DNA from: Sphingomonas sp. JUb134
Lineage (GTDB): Bacteria > Pseudomonadota > Alphaproteobacteria > Sphingomonadales > Sphingomonadaceae
Reading direction: 5' to 3'
DNA: 64,000 bases
NCBI RefSeq assembly: GCF_004341505.2
Contig: NZ_SLYP02000001.1
Coordinates: 214,501-278,500, forward strand
Shown: piece by piece, positions 25,595-34,370 of the stretch
How positions within the stretch are numbered: the stretch's first letter is position 1
Layout of the letters: each line of letters starts with the position of its first letter
Program-made: the position numbers and the translations under genes
Notes under the pieces: model-generated
The model's input: the letters and a program-made list of their open reading frames with translations, nothing else
The model's database searches: none
What the model was told of the DNA's origin: nothing

Positions 25595-27391
25595 ATGCCT
25601 GCTTATTCCGAACGCCTCGCCACCCTCCGCACCCGCCTCGCACAAGAAGGGCTCGACGGGTTCGTCGTGCCGCTGACCGACGAGCATATGAGCGAATATG
25701 TCGGCGGCTATGCGCAGCGGCTGGCGTGGCTCACCGGCTTCCAGGGCTCGGCCGGTACCGCTGTCGTGCTGGCGGGCGAGGCGGCGATGTTCACCGACGG
25801 CCGCTATACGCTGCAGGTGCGCGAGCAGGTCGACGGCGCCGACTGGACCTATGTCCAGGTGCCGCAGGAGAGCATCGCCGGCTGGCTTGCCGGCCATGCG
25901 CCGCAGGGCGGCCGGATCGGCTATGATCCGTGGCTGCACACGCGCGAGTGGGTGGAGCGGACCGCCGCCGCCCTCGCCCCCCGCGGCGGCACGCTGGTGC
26001 CGGTCGCGGCAAATCCAATCGACGCGCTCTGGGCGGACCGGCCGGAGCCGTCCGACGCCCCCCTCGCCGTGCAGCCCGACACCCTCGCCGGCCGCAGCGC
26101 CGCCGACAAGCGGGCGGAAATCGCCGACTGGCTGCGCGCCCACGGCGCCGACGCGCTGGTGCTCTCCGCGCTCGATTCGGTCGCCTGGGCGTTCAACGTG
26201 CGCGGCACCGACGTGACCCACACGCCGGTCGCGCTCTCGTACGCGCTGGTCGCCGAGGACGGCACCGCCGAGCTGTTCGTGGCGCCCGACAAGGTTGGCG
26301 ACGACGTCCACCGCCACCTGGGCAACGCCGTGCGCGTCCGCGACAAGGCGGAGTTCGCATCCGCCTTGCGCGCCCTTGCCGGCAAGCGCGTCGCCGTCGA
26401 TCCCGAGCGGGCGGTCGCGGCGATCTTCGACGCGCTCGACGCGGGCGGGGCCATGCTGCTGCCGATGCGCGATCCGGTGGTATTGGCCAAGGCGATCAAG
26501 AACCCCGCCGAGATCGCCGGCCACCATTCCGCCCAGGCCCGCGATGCTGCCGCACTGGTGCGCTTCCTCAAGTGGTTCGAGGAGACCGCCCCTGCCGGTA
26601 CGCTGACCGAACTCGACGTGGTGGCGCGGCTCCACGATTTCCGTGCCGAAACCGGCGTGCTCAAGGACGAATCGTTCGAGACGATCTCCGCCACCGGCGC
26701 GCACGGTGCCAGCCCGCACTACAAGGTCACGGACGAATCGAACGCGCCGATCCTGCCGGGCCAGCTGTTCCTGATCGATTCGGGCGGGCAGTACGCCGAC
26801 GGCACCACCGACATCACCCGCGTGATGCCGGTCACCAAGCCCACGGCCGAGATGCGCGACCGCTTCACCCGCGTGTTGAAGGGCCACATCGCCGTCGCCA
26901 CCGCCATCTTTCCGGACGGCACGACGGGCGCGCAGATCGATGCCTTTGCCCGTCGGCCGCTGTGGGAGGCGGGCCTCGATTTCGCGCATGGCACCGGCCA
27001 CGGCATCGGCGCCTATCTGTCGGTCCACGAAGGCCCGCAGCGCATCGCCCAGCCGACCTATCCCGGCGGCGGCCCGCTGGAGCCACTGCGCGCCGGCATG
27101 CTGCTCTCCAACGAGCCCGGCTATTACAAGGCCGGCGAGTACGGCATCCGCATCGAGAATCTGATGCTGGTGGTGGAGCACACGCCTGCGGGTGGCGATG
27201 CGACCATGCTCGCGTTCCAGACGACCAGCTTCGTGCCGATCGAGCGGCGCCTGATCGAGCCTGAGCTCCTCACCCCGGACGAACGCGCGTGGCTGGACGC
27301 CTACCACGCCGAGACGCTGCGTCGGGCCGCGCCGCTGCTGGATGCGGATACCCGCGCCTGGCTGGAGGAGAAGTGCGCACCGATCGGGTGA
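25595..27391 (+). CDS. Xaa-Pro aminopeptidase (M24B, three-domain type)
   Basis: A 598-residue metallopeptidase removing N-terminal residues next to proline, cytosolic. Two creatinase-like domains (about 1-150 and 155-305) precede the pita-bread catalytic domain. Metal ligands are Asp395 and Asp406 (LIDSGGQYADGTTDITR), His469 (HGTGHGIG), Glu507 (NEPGYY) and Glu521 (RIEN). The length resembles eukaryotic cytosolic aminopeptidase P1 more than E. coli PepP. It is divergent from rlpA across 159 bases. The start MPAYSERLATLRTRL is set by homology. Confidence 0.93.
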   Translation: MPAYSERLATLRTRLAQEGLDGFVVPLTDEHMSEYVGGYAQRLAWLTGFQGSAGTAVVLAGEAAMFTDGRYTLQVREQVDGADWTYVQVPQESIAGWLAGHAPQGGRIGYDPWLHTREWVERTAAALAPRGGTLVPVAANPIDALWADRPEPSDAPLAVQPDTLAGRSAADKRAEIADWLRAHGADALVLSALDSVAWAFNVRGTDVTHTPVALSYALVAEDGTAELFVAPDKVGDDVHRHLGNAVRVRDKAEFASALRALAGKRVAVDPERAVAAIFDALDAGGAMLLPMRDPVVLAKAIKNPAEIAGHHSAQARDAAALVRFLKWFEETAPAGTLTELDVVARLHDFRAETGVLKDESFETISATGAHGASPHYKVTDESNAPILPGQLFLIDSGGQYADGTTDITRVMPVTKPTAEMRDRFTRVLKGHIAVATAIFPDGTTGAQIDAFARRPLWEAGLDFAHGTGHGIGAYLSVHEGPQRIAQPTYPGGGPLEPLRAGMLLSNEPGYYKAGEYGIRIENLMLVVEHTPAGGDATMLAFQTTSFVPIERRLIEPELLTPDERAWLDAYHAETLRRAAPLLDADTRAWLEEKCAPIG

Positions 27392-27398
27392 GAGACCG

Positions 27399-27454
27399 GG
27401 ATACGCATGCTCCCGTCACCCTGGCGAACGTCAGCGTGACAGGGGCGGGTATCC
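27399..27454. terminator. Nested inverted repeat after the aminopeptidase gene
   Basis: Outer arms GGATAC/GTATCC (27399-27404, 27449-27454) enclose inner arms GTCAC.CTG/CAG.GTGAC around a GAAC-containing loop. It lies between converging genes and ends just before the small minus-strand ORF. Likely a bidirectional terminator. Confidence 0.5.
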
Positions 27455-27461
27455 GCCCTCT

Positions 27462-27632
27462 TCAGCGGTCCCGATCCTCCTGCGAGGCGCCAGCGCGCTC
27501 CTCGACGGGCGCAGGCGCCCCTTCCCCCGCGCGCGCCTGTGCCTTGCGCCGCCGCAGATTGTCGCGCAGCGCCTGCGCCAGCCGGGCCTGTTTTTCGGGG
27601 TCGTTCATCGCGCTTCGCATAAACCGCGCCAT
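27462..27632 (-). CDS. Small basic hypothetical protein
   Basis: About 56 residues: MARFMRSAMNDPEKQARLAQ, then LRDNLRRRKAQARAGEG and an acidic-polar tail. The charged helical centre (ALRDNLRRRKAQAR) looks like a small nucleic-acid or protein binding helix; I cannot assign a family. Starts at 27632, 27620 or 27608 are all in frame, and none has a strong ribosome site. It is divergent from tRNA-Thr. Confidence 0.5.
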   Translation of the reverse strand: MARFMRSAMNDPEKQARLAQALRDNLRRRKAQARAGEGAPAPVEERAGASQEDRDR

Positions 27633-27638
27633 GCCGGG

Positions 27639-27667
27639 TTGACAATCATCCGCGCCCCGCACATAGG
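27639..27667 (+). promoter_or_regulatory. Candidate promoter of tRNA-Thr
   Basis: A consensus TTGACA at 27639-27644 is followed after 17 bases by CATAGG, a weak -10. The tRNA begins 30 bases downstream, a usual distance allowing a short 5' leader. Confidence 0.5.
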
Positions 27668-27696
27668 CGCCCCTCCGCTGGCAACTGCCGGCGTGT

Positions 27697-27771
<75 letters not shown>

Positions 27772-27878
27772 TTTTCTCCTAGAAAATCAGAGACTCCCTT
27801 CGGGGACCCGCCCACGCACCAAGACGCGCGCGGCGCGCTTTCGCGCGTCGCGTTCAGGCTGCAGGCTTCGGGAACAAC

Positions 27879-27903
27879 GGCGGCGCAGCGCTGCTGCACC
27901 GCC
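27879..27903 (-). terminator. Terminator of the efflux operon
   Basis: GGCGGcGCAGC pairs with GCTGCaCCGCC around a GCT loop, with one internal mismatch, 10 bases beyond the emrB stop on the minus strand. It closes the three-gene efflux transcript. Confidence 0.5.
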
Positions 27904-27913
27904 GCCGGAAGGA

Positions 27914-29443
27914 TCAGTGCGCGGCGCTGGTGTCCGCCGCGCGGCGCGGCCGAGGGGCCAGCCAGATGATCATCGCCGCCCCGAAGAAGGCGAGGGCCGA
28001 CAAGAGGAAGATGTGCGTGGTGGCAAGCGCCATCGCCTCCTTGTCCACCAGTTGCGCCACGATCGCGCGCACCTGGTCGAGCGGCATGCCCTGCGCGCTC
28101 AGCGCGTCGATGGTGTGGCCTTCGTTGAGTCGACCGGCCACCTCGCTGCGGGCCACGCGGGAGCTGTCGTCCCACATGGTCGTCACCACCGAGGTGCCGA
28201 TCGCGCCCGCCATGGTGCGCAGGAAGCTCATCAGGCCGGCGGCGGCGGCCGTCTCCTTCGGGTCCACCGATCCCAGCGCCAGCGTCATCAGCGGCACGAA
28301 GAAGAATGGCATGCCGAACCCCTGGAGCAGCTGCGGAAAGGCGAGCGTCCAGAAATCCGCGCCGCTGTTCCACTGCGTGCGTAGCAGCGTCGTCATGCCC
28401 AGCCAGACGATACCGAAGCATACCAGCCCGCGCGGATCGACCTTGGTCGAGAGCTTCGCGACGATCGGCGACATCACCACCGCCGCCACGCCGTTGAACG
28501 CCGTCGCATAGCCCGCATAGGTCGCGGTGTAGCCCAGGCTCGTCTGGAGCCACTGCGGGATGATGACGGCGGAGGCAAAGAAGGTGCCGAACGCGAAGAA
28601 CAGCGAGGTGACCGCCACCGTATAGCCGCGGTGCCGGAACACGCGCAGGTCCACGATCGGCTGGTCCTCCGTCGCCTCCCACGCAAGGAACACCAGGAAG
28701 CCGACACCGGCGATCACTGCCAGTCCGACGATCATCGGATCCGCGAACCAGTCATGCTCGCGGCCCAGATCCAGCATGATCTGCAAGGCGCCGATCCACA
28801 GCAGCATCAGCATCAGGCCGATCTTGTCGACGCGCAGCGGCTGGGTCGGCGTCTCGGCATGGCGCAGCAGTCGCATCGCGCCGAATGCGCACAGCGCCGC
28901 CACGGGGATGTTGATGAAGAAGATCCAGTGCCACGACCAGCTGTCGCTGATCGTGCCGCCTAGGATCGGCCCCAGGATCGGCGCGACCACCGTGGTCATC
29001 GACCAGGCGCCCATTGCCTGCGCGCGCTGGTCGGGGCGGAAGATGCGCATCAGCAGCGTCTGCGACAGCGGCATCAGCGGTCCGCCGCACAGCCCCTGCC
29101 CGATCCGGCACGCGATCAGCATGCTCAGGCTGGTCGACAGTCCGCACAGCACCGAAAAGATGCCGAAGCCGATCATGCCGACCGTGAATACCCGCACCGC
29201 GCCGAACCGGCCGGAAAGCCAGCCGGTGAGCGGCACGCACACGGCCTCCGCGACCGCATAGGAGGTGATGATCCACGTCCCCTGGCTGCCCGAGATGGCG
29301 AGGCTGCCGGAGATGTGCGGCACGGAGACGTTGGCGATGGTGGTGTCGAGCACCACCATGAAGTTGGTGAGCGCGAGGACCGCGCCCGCAAGCAGCAGCC
29401 GCACGCCCGTAAGGGGCGTGGGCGACTCGGCCTTGGCGTTCAT
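27914..29443 (-). CDS. emrB: DHA2-family MFS drug exporter (EmrB/QacA type)
   Basis: A 509-residue inner membrane proton antiporter with about 14 transmembrane helices. Motif C-like and family blocks are MVVLDTTIANVSVPHISGSL, GSQGTWIITSYAVAEA, LTGWLSGRFG and GRIGQGLCGGPLMPLSQTLL. It would export hydrophobic compounds through the EmrA adaptor and an outer membrane factor. It is the last gene of an OMF-emrA-emrB operon, 113 bases after emrA, with two stem-loops in that gap. Confidence 0.92.
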   Translation of the reverse strand: MNAKAESPTPLTGVRLLLAGAVLALTNFMVVLDTTIANVSVPHISGSLAISGSQGTWIITSYAVAEAVCVPLTGWLSGRFGAVRVFTVGMIGFGIFSVLCGLSTSLSMLIACRIGQGLCGGPLMPLSQTLLMRIFRPDQRAQAMGAWSMTTVVAPILGPILGGTISDSWSWHWIFFINIPVAALCAFGAMRLLRHAETPTQPLRVDKIGLMLMLLWIGALQIMLDLGREHDWFADPMIVGLAVIAGVGFLVFLAWEATEDQPIVDLRVFRHRGYTVAVTSLFFAFGTFFASAVIIPQWLQTSLGYTATYAGYATAFNGVAAVVMSPIVAKLSTKVDPRGLVCFGIVWLGMTTLLRTQWNSGADFWTLAFPQLLQGFGMPFFFVPLMTLALGSVDPKETAAAAGLMSFLRTMAGAIGTSVVTTMWDDSSRVARSEVAGRLNEGHTIDALSAQGMPLDQVRAIVAQLVDKEAMALATTHIFLLSALAFFGAAMIIWLAPRPRRAADTSAAH

Positions 29444-29519
29444 GGGCCTGTCCTTAAAGCGGTTGCGAGGCAGGTGGCATCAGCTGCCGGCTCGGCAACC
29501 GCGACAACAAAAGGAAACC

Positions 29520-29558
29520 AGAGCGGCGATCCGGGGAAGCCGGATCGGACACCGCTCT
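29520..29558 (-). other. Intercistronic stem-loop between emrA and emrB
   Basis: AGAGCGG/CCGCTCT (29520-29526, 29552-29558) encloses GATCCGG/CCGGATC, forming a long interrupted stem that includes the emrA stop. A second stem GCGGTTGC/GCAACCGC lies further along the gap. These could stabilise upstream mRNA and lower emrB expression relative to the other two genes. Confidence 0.45.
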
Positions 29559-30699
29559 AGTGCGAGCGGAGGTCGATCTCGGCGTCCATCGACAAGCCGA
29601 CGCGCAGCGGATGCGCCTGCAGCTCCTTGGGGTCGAGCGCCACGCGCACCGGCAGGCGCTGGACCACCTTGATCCAGTTGCCGGTCGCGTTCTGCGCCGG
29701 GATCAGCGCGAACGACGATCCGGTGCCGCCCGAGAAGCCGATGACGCGGCCGTGATATTCGATGTCGCCGCCATAGAGGTCGGAGGTGAGCGTCACCGGC
29801 TGGCCGACCTTCACGCGATCCAGCTGGCCTTCCTTGAAGTTGGCATCGACGTAGAGCTGGTTGAGCGGCACGATCAGCATCAGCGCGGTGCCCGGAGCGA
29901 CGCGCTGTCCGACCTGGACGTTGCGGCGCGTGATGACCCCGTCGATCGGCGCGCGGATCACGGTGCGCTCCAGATCGAGCTTGGCCTGCGCGAGCTTGGC
30001 CTGGGCGGCGAGCACTTCGGGTGCGGTCGCAGCCGTAGTGCCGCGGATCAGCGCATTGTTGGCGGCCAGCTGGCCAGTCGCCTGACCGCGGGTCGAGCTC
30101 GCCTGGGCAACGCCGGCACGCGCCAGCTCCAGGTTCGCACGGGCCGTGGCAAAGGCGTTGGTCGCGCTGCTCAGTTCTTCGCCCGAGACGGCGCCATTGG
30201 GCGCCAGCCGCTGGCGACGCTCCAGGTCCAGCCGCGCGCGCTCATAGTCGGCCTGTGCGGCGACCAGCTGTGCGCGGGCACGGGCGATGTCGGCGTCCCG
30301 CGCTTCCACCTGCGCAGCAAGCGCGGTGCTGGTGGCGGACGTCTGGCCATATTGGCGCTGCGCCCGCGCCAGATCCGCCTCGGCCTGCGCGACGGCGATG
30401 CGCGCGTCGCTGTCGTCGAGGCGGACCAGCACCGTGCCCTTGCGCACCGTCTGGGTGTCCGCAACCGCGACGCTCGCGACCTGGGCCGCGATCATCGGCG
30501 TGACGCTCGCGGTATCGGCGCCGACATAGGCGTTGTCGGTGCTGACATAGTGGCGGGAGACCAGCAGGTAATAGGCGCCGAAGATCACCGCTGCGATCAG
30601 CACCAGTACGGCGATGATCCCCAGCAACTTCTTGCGCCGGCCGTTGGGCTTGGCGCCCTCGCCTGCGGCAGCCTGGTTGGGAAGGGCGGCGTCAGCCAT
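29557..30699 (-). CDS. emrA: HlyD/EmrA-family membrane fusion protein
   Basis: A 380-residue periplasmic adaptor. One N-terminal transmembrane anchor (about 25-48, LLGIIAVLVLIAAVIFGAYYLL) is followed by YVSTDNAYVGADTASVTPMIAAQV, a lipoyl half-motif, a long alpha-helical hairpin rich in Ala/Gln/Arg (about 105-225) and the second lipoyl half (VIRAPIDGVITRRNVQVGQRV). It bridges EmrB and the outer membrane channel. It starts inside the last eight bases of the OMF gene, so the two are coupled. Confidence 0.93.
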   Translation of the reverse strand: MADAALPNQAAAGEGAKPNGRRKKLLGIIAVLVLIAAVIFGAYYLLVSRHYVSTDNAYVGADTASVTPMIAAQVASVAVADTQTVRKGTVLVRLDDSDARIAVAQAEADLARAQRQYGQTSATSTALAAQVEARDADIARARAQLVAAQADYERARLDLERRQRLAPNGAVSGEELSSATNAFATARANLELARAGVAQASSTRGQATGQLAANNALIRGTTAATAPEVLAAQAKLAQAKLDLERTVIRAPIDGVITRRNVQVGQRVAPGTALMLIVPLNQLYVDANFKEGQLDRVKVGQPVTLTSDLYGGDIEYHGRVIGFSGGTGSSFALIPAQNATGNWIKVVQRLPVRVALDPKELQAHPLRVGLSMDAEIDLRSH

Positions 30700-32161
30700 G
30701 GGTCGGGTCCTTGCGTGCGGTCGTGGCCGCGATGTTGGTGGAAAAGCCGCCGCCGAGCGCGCGGACGAGCTGGACGTCGAGCGCGAAGGACCGCGCCTCC
30801 AGGTCGGCAACCGCGGTGCGGTTCTGCAGCACCCGGTCTTCGGCGGTGAGAACGTCGAGGAAGGTCGAAAGCCCGCCCTCGTAGCGCTGTCGCGCGAGCG
30901 ACCACGCCTCTTCGGAGGCGGCAAGCGCCTCGCGGGTCTGGGCGAGCCGCTCGACGAGCGCGCGCTGGCTGGTCACCGCGTCGGCGACCTCGCGATAGGC
31001 GTTGGCAACCGTGCCGTCGTAGCTCGCGACCGCCTCGTCATAGCTGGCGCGCGCGCCGCGATACTGGCCCGACAGCTGCCCGCCGCGGAAGATCGGCAGG
31101 GTGAACGCCGGCCCGACCTGACCATAGGTGGACCCGCCCTTGAACAGGTTGCCCAGGCCGAGCGACTGGAAGCCTACCAGCGCGTTGAGGTTGATCGCAG
31201 GATAGAAGTCGGCACGTGCGACCTTGATCTCGCTCGCCCGCGCCTCGACCCGCGCCCGCGCGGCGGCAATGTCGGGCCGGCGGCCGATCAAGTCGGTGGT
31301 GACGCCGGCCGGCAGCGCCCGCGCCCCCGGCGGAAGCGGCGGCAGCGCGATGCTCAGCCCCCGGTCCGGCCCCTTGCCCAGCAGCGCGGCGAGCCGGTTG
31401 CGGGTCAGGCCGATGTTCTCGTCGATCGCGGCAATCTGTGCGCGGATCGTTGGGATGGCTGCCTCTGCCTGCTTCACTTCTGCCCGCGTATCGAGGCCGT
31501 TGGTGACGCGCTGCGCGACCAGTCGCTCGGTCTGCCTGCGGACTTCCAGCGAGCGCAGCTGCACCGCCCGCTCGGCGGCCTGGCGCGCCAGATCGGCATA
31601 GGCCGAAGCGATGTTCGTCGAGAGCACCAGTCGCGCCTGCTCGACATCGATCCGCGACGCTTCCGCTTCCGAAGTGGCGGCGGCCAGGGCTGCTCGGTTA
31701 CGGCCCCACAGGTCCAGATCGAAGCCCAGGGTCGCGGCGACCGAACCGGTGTCGTTCCAGCCGTGCGGCACGAAATCGGCTGGGATGCCGTTGTTGTAGC
31801 TCTGCTTGTTCTCGCTGACGTTGCCCTCGATGCCCACCGACGGCAGCCGGGCAGCGCCGCGCTGCTCGACGATCGCGCGTGCGGCGCGTAGCCGGGCGGC
31901 GGCGGCGACGACATCCGGGGAGTCGGCCAGCCCCTCCTCGATGAGCGCGCTCAGTTGCGGGTCGCCGAAGCCCGACCACCAATCGGTTGCCGGCCAGGCG
32001 GAGGCGGTAGACGTGGTTGCCAGGCTCTGCTCGGCGGCAAAGCTCTGGGAGGTTCGCACCTCGGGCCGGGCGCCCAGGTTCGGCACTGGAGCACAGGCCG
32101 CCAGCGGGACGACACCGGCCGCGGCGGCAAGCAGCAACGGCCGGAAGGAAAATCGGATCAT
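30692..32161 (-). CDS. Outer membrane efflux lipoprotein (NodT/OprM type)
   Basis: A 489-residue TolC-like channel. The signal ends in lipobox PLAAC. Two related helical halves have the family blocks WWSGFGDPQLSALIEEGLADSPDV and LRAARAIVEQ in the first, then ARADFYPAINLNALVGFQ and RASYDEAVASYDGTVANAYREVADA in the second. It forms the outer membrane duct of the tripartite pump. Its ATG lies nine bases from a perfect TetR-type operator at 32170. Confidence 0.92.
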   Translation of the reverse strand: MIRFSFRPLLLAAAAGVVPLAACAPVPNLGARPEVRTSQSFAAEQSLATTSTASAWPATDWWSGFGDPQLSALIEEGLADSPDVVAAAARLRAARAIVEQRGAARLPSVGIEGNVSENKQSYNNGIPADFVPHGWNDTGSVAATLGFDLDLWGRNRAALAAATSEAEASRIDVEQARLVLSTNIASAYADLARQAAERAVQLRSLEVRRQTERLVAQRVTNGLDTRAEVKQAEAAIPTIRAQIAAIDENIGLTRNRLAALLGKGPDRGLSIALPPLPPGARALPAGVTTDLIGRRPDIAAARARVEARASEIKVARADFYPAINLNALVGFQSLGLGNLFKGGSTYGQVGPAFTLPIFRGGQLSGQYRGARASYDEAVASYDGTVANAYREVADAVTSQRALVERLAQTREALAASEEAWSLARQRYEGGLSTFLDVLTAEDRVLQNRTAVADLEARSFALDVQLVRALGGGFSTNIAATTARKDPTHG

Positions 32162-32169
32162 GAAGCAAA

Positions 32170-32189
32170 ACCGTACTGATTGGTACGGT
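32170..32189. promoter_or_regulatory. TetR-type operator 1
   Basis: A perfect 20-bp palindrome: ACCGTAC, six-base spacer TGATTG, GTACGGT. It sits just upstream of the efflux operon start and shares arms with the site at 32229. Binding there would block transcription or initiation of the efflux genes. Confidence 0.72.
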
Positions 32190-32228
32190 GCGGCAGATGG
32201 CCCTGCGCCGCAGCCTTGTCAACCGAAA

Positions 32229-32248
32229 ACTGTACTCTATAGTACGGT
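32229..32248. promoter_or_regulatory. TetR-type operator 2
   Basis: ACTGTAC, six-base spacer TCTATA, GTACGGT: the same layout as operator 1 with one arm mismatch. It ends two bases before the tetR ATG, so it overlaps that gene's leader and suggests autoregulation. Confidence 0.72.
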
Positions 32249-32249
32249 T

Positions 32250-32894
32250 ATGGAACAGGATGCGAAAAGGAGCTGCGGCAAGCGCGAGGCACGCAAGCAG
32301 GACCGGCGCCTGACGATCATGGCAACGGCGCGCCGGATGTTCCTGGAGAACGGTTATGCCGCGACGTCCATGTCGGCGATCGCGGCCGAGCTGGGTGGCT
32401 CAAAGGCAACGCTGTGGAACTACTTCCCTTCCAAGGAAGAGCTGTTCGATGCGGTTCTCGACGACGCAACCGCAGTTTATCGCCAGCAGCTGACGGATCT
32501 ACTGCGACCCACGCCCGACATGGCAGCAACGGTGCTGGCCTTTACGCGCAGCTTCATCGCGAAGATCACCTCTCTGGAAGCGGTACAGCTCCATCGCCTG
32601 GTCGCCACGGAAGCGGCGCGCTCGCCTGAGGTGGGCAGGATCTTCTCGCGCGTGCCCCAGCGCACTCGCCAGCTGCTGGCTGAGTTTTTCGCCGCTGCCA
32701 TGGCCACAGGGCAGCTTCGCCAGGCGGACCCGGCCGATGCCGCCAACGTGGTCACCTATCTTTGCATGGGGCTGCAACAGCGCATGCTGTGGGGCGGCGC
32801 GGCGCCCTCTGCGGCGGAGATCGAGGCCGGTGCTCAGACCGCGACCGAGGTGTTCCTGCGCGCCTACGCGCCGGACGGAACCGGCGGCGCCTGA
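32250..32894 (+). CDS. TetR/AcrR-family regulator of the efflux operon
   Basis: A 214-residue repressor. The N-terminal helix-turn-helix is recognisable at about residues 20-65 (TIMATARRMFLENGYAATSM and IAAELGGSKATLWNYFPSKEELF), followed by a helical ligand-binding and dimer domain. Divergent orientation to the OMF-emrA-emrB operon and two matching palindromes in the 88-base intergenic region make it the likely local repressor, relieved by a pump substrate. The coding stretch upstream of the ATG in this frame is antisense to the OMF gene and not counted. Confidence 0.92.
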   Translation: MEQDAKRSCGKREARKQDRRLTIMATARRMFLENGYAATSMSAIAAELGGSKATLWNYFPSKEELFDAVLDDATAVYRQQLTDLLRPTPDMAATVLAFTRSFIAKITSLEAVQLHRLVATEAARSPEVGRIFSRVPQRTRQLLAEFFAAAMATGQLRQADPADAANVVTYLCMGLQQRMLWGGAAPSAAEIEAGAQTATEVFLRAYAPDGTGGA

Positions 32895-32953
32895 GCTCTC
32901 GTCTTGGTGGGGCCGAGGATGCATCCGTTCGCTCCCTCGCGCATTCTGCCCCG

Positions 32954-34333
32954 GTGACTGTTTCCGAAATTCCCAGCATCGTCTGGTTCCGCCAAGACCT
33001 CCGGCTTTCCGACCAGGCCGCGTTTGCCGCCGCCGCGGCAGAAGGGCCGGTGCTCGCCGTCTATGTGCTCGATGACGAGATACCGGGCGAATGGCGGATC
33101 GGCGGCGCGCAACGCTGGTGGCTGCATCATACGCTCGCCGCATTGGCCGAGTCGCTTGCCGATCTCGGCGTCCCGCTGGTGCTGCGGCGTGGCCGCGCAC
33201 CCGACGAAATTGCCAGGATCGCGGAGGAGACCGGCGCCAGGCGCGTCCATTGCCTCGCCCATCAGGAACCCTGGTGGCGTGAGGCTGAGGATGCACTCGC
33301 CCGCTCGGTCGATCTGGTGCGCCACCCTGGTCGCCTGCTCGCCGAACAGGGCATCGTCCGCACCGGCAGCGGCGGGCCCTTTCGCATCTTCACCCCGTTC
33401 TGGCGCGCGCTCCAGCTCCACATGCCGCCACCGCCGCCCGAGCCGGCGCCCACCAACGTGCAGGGCATGGTCCATCCGCCGCGCAGCGATCGGCTCGAGG
33501 AGTGGCACCTGCTCCCCACCGCCCCGAACTGGGCGGAGGGCTTTGGGCATTGGACGCCGGGTGAGGCCGGTGCCCGGGCGCGACTGGAGGCGTTTGCGGA
33601 CGAAGTCGGCGACTATGATCACGCCCGCAACCTGCCTTCCACCGACGGCACCTCCAGCCTGTCGCCGCACCTGCACTTCGGCGAAGTCTCTCCCGCCGCC
33701 GTCTGGCACGCGCTCGACGGCAAGGCTGGCGCGGAGAGCTATCTGCGCGAGATCGGCTGGCGCGATTTCGCGGCCAACCTGATCGTTCAGCAGCCGGATT
33801 ATGGCACCGCCCACGGTCGCGCGAAGATGGATGCGCTTGCCTGGCGCACCGGCCCAGAGGCCGATGCGGAGTTCCGCGCCTGGACACGAGGGCAGACGGG
33901 CTATCCGATCGTGGACGCAGGCATGCGGCAGCTCTGGCACATCGGCTGGATGCACAATCGCGTGCGGATGATCGCGGCGAGCTTCCTGGTGAAGCATCTG
34001 CTGATCGACTGGCGACGTGGCCAGCACTGGTTCTGGGACTGCCTGGTCGATGCGGACTATGGCAACAACGCCGTCAACTGGCAGTGGATCGCCGGCACGG
34101 GCGTCGACTCCAGCCCCTTCGGCCGGATCATGGCCCCGCTGGTGCAATCGCCCAAGTTCGATGCGGGAGCCTATATCCGCCGCTGGGTACCGGAACTTGC
34201 CGGCTTGGACGACAGCAGCATCCACGACCCGCACGGCGCGGGCGTGGCGCCGGCCGGCTATCCCGAACCGCTGATCGCCCATCGCCCCGCGCGCGAGCGG
34301 GCGCTTGCGGCGGCGGCTGCGGCACGCGGCTGA
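32954..34333 (+). CDS. phrB: Deoxyribodipyrimidine photolyase (class I CPD)
   Basis: A 459-residue light-driven enzyme that splits cyclobutane pyrimidine dimers using FAD and an antenna chromophore. It has the N-terminal IVWFRQDLRLSDQ alpha/beta domain, the FAD-binding block DGTSSLSPHLHFGEVSP, IGWRDF, TGYPIVDAGMRQLWHIGWMHNRVRM and WFWDCLVDADYGNNAVNWQWIAG, which carries the electron-transfer tryptophans. The GTG at 32954 is chosen because homology begins there; an open upstream frame overlaps tetR. It is on the same strand, 60 bases after tetR. Confidence 0.94.
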   Translation: MTVSEIPSIVWFRQDLRLSDQAAFAAAAAEGPVLAVYVLDDEIPGEWRIGGAQRWWLHHTLAALAESLADLGVPLVLRRGRAPDEIARIAEETGARRVHCLAHQEPWWREAEDALARSVDLVRHPGRLLAEQGIVRTGSGGPFRIFTPFWRALQLHMPPPPPEPAPTNVQGMVHPPRSDRLEEWHLLPTAPNWAEGFGHWTPGEAGARARLEAFADEVGDYDHARNLPSTDGTSSLSPHLHFGEVSPAAVWHALDGKAGAESYLREIGWRDFAANLIVQQPDYGTAHGRAKMDALAWRTGPEADAEFRAWTRGQTGYPIVDAGMRQLWHIGWMHNRVRMIAASFLVKHLLIDWRRGQHWFWDCLVDADYGNNAVNWQWIAGTGVDSSPFGRIMAPLVQSPKFDAGAYIRRWVPELAGLDDSSIHDPHGAGVAPAGYPEPLIAHRPARERALAAAAAARG

Positions 34334-34337
34334 CGAA

Positions 34338-34363
34338 AGGCGTCGGCGCACACGCCGACGCCT
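34338..34363. terminator. Bidirectional terminator between phrB and the siderophore receptor gene
   Basis: A perfect 11-base stem AGGCGTCGGCG/CGCCGACGCCT with a CACA loop, between two converging stops. It is the strongest simple hairpin in the window. Confidence 0.75.
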
Positions 34364-34370
34364 CCCTGGC

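Noticed and set aside
25436..27307. Long N-terminal extension of RlpA
   Set aside because: The extra 600 codons are antisense to the aminopeptidase gene; the lipoprotein signal defines the real start.
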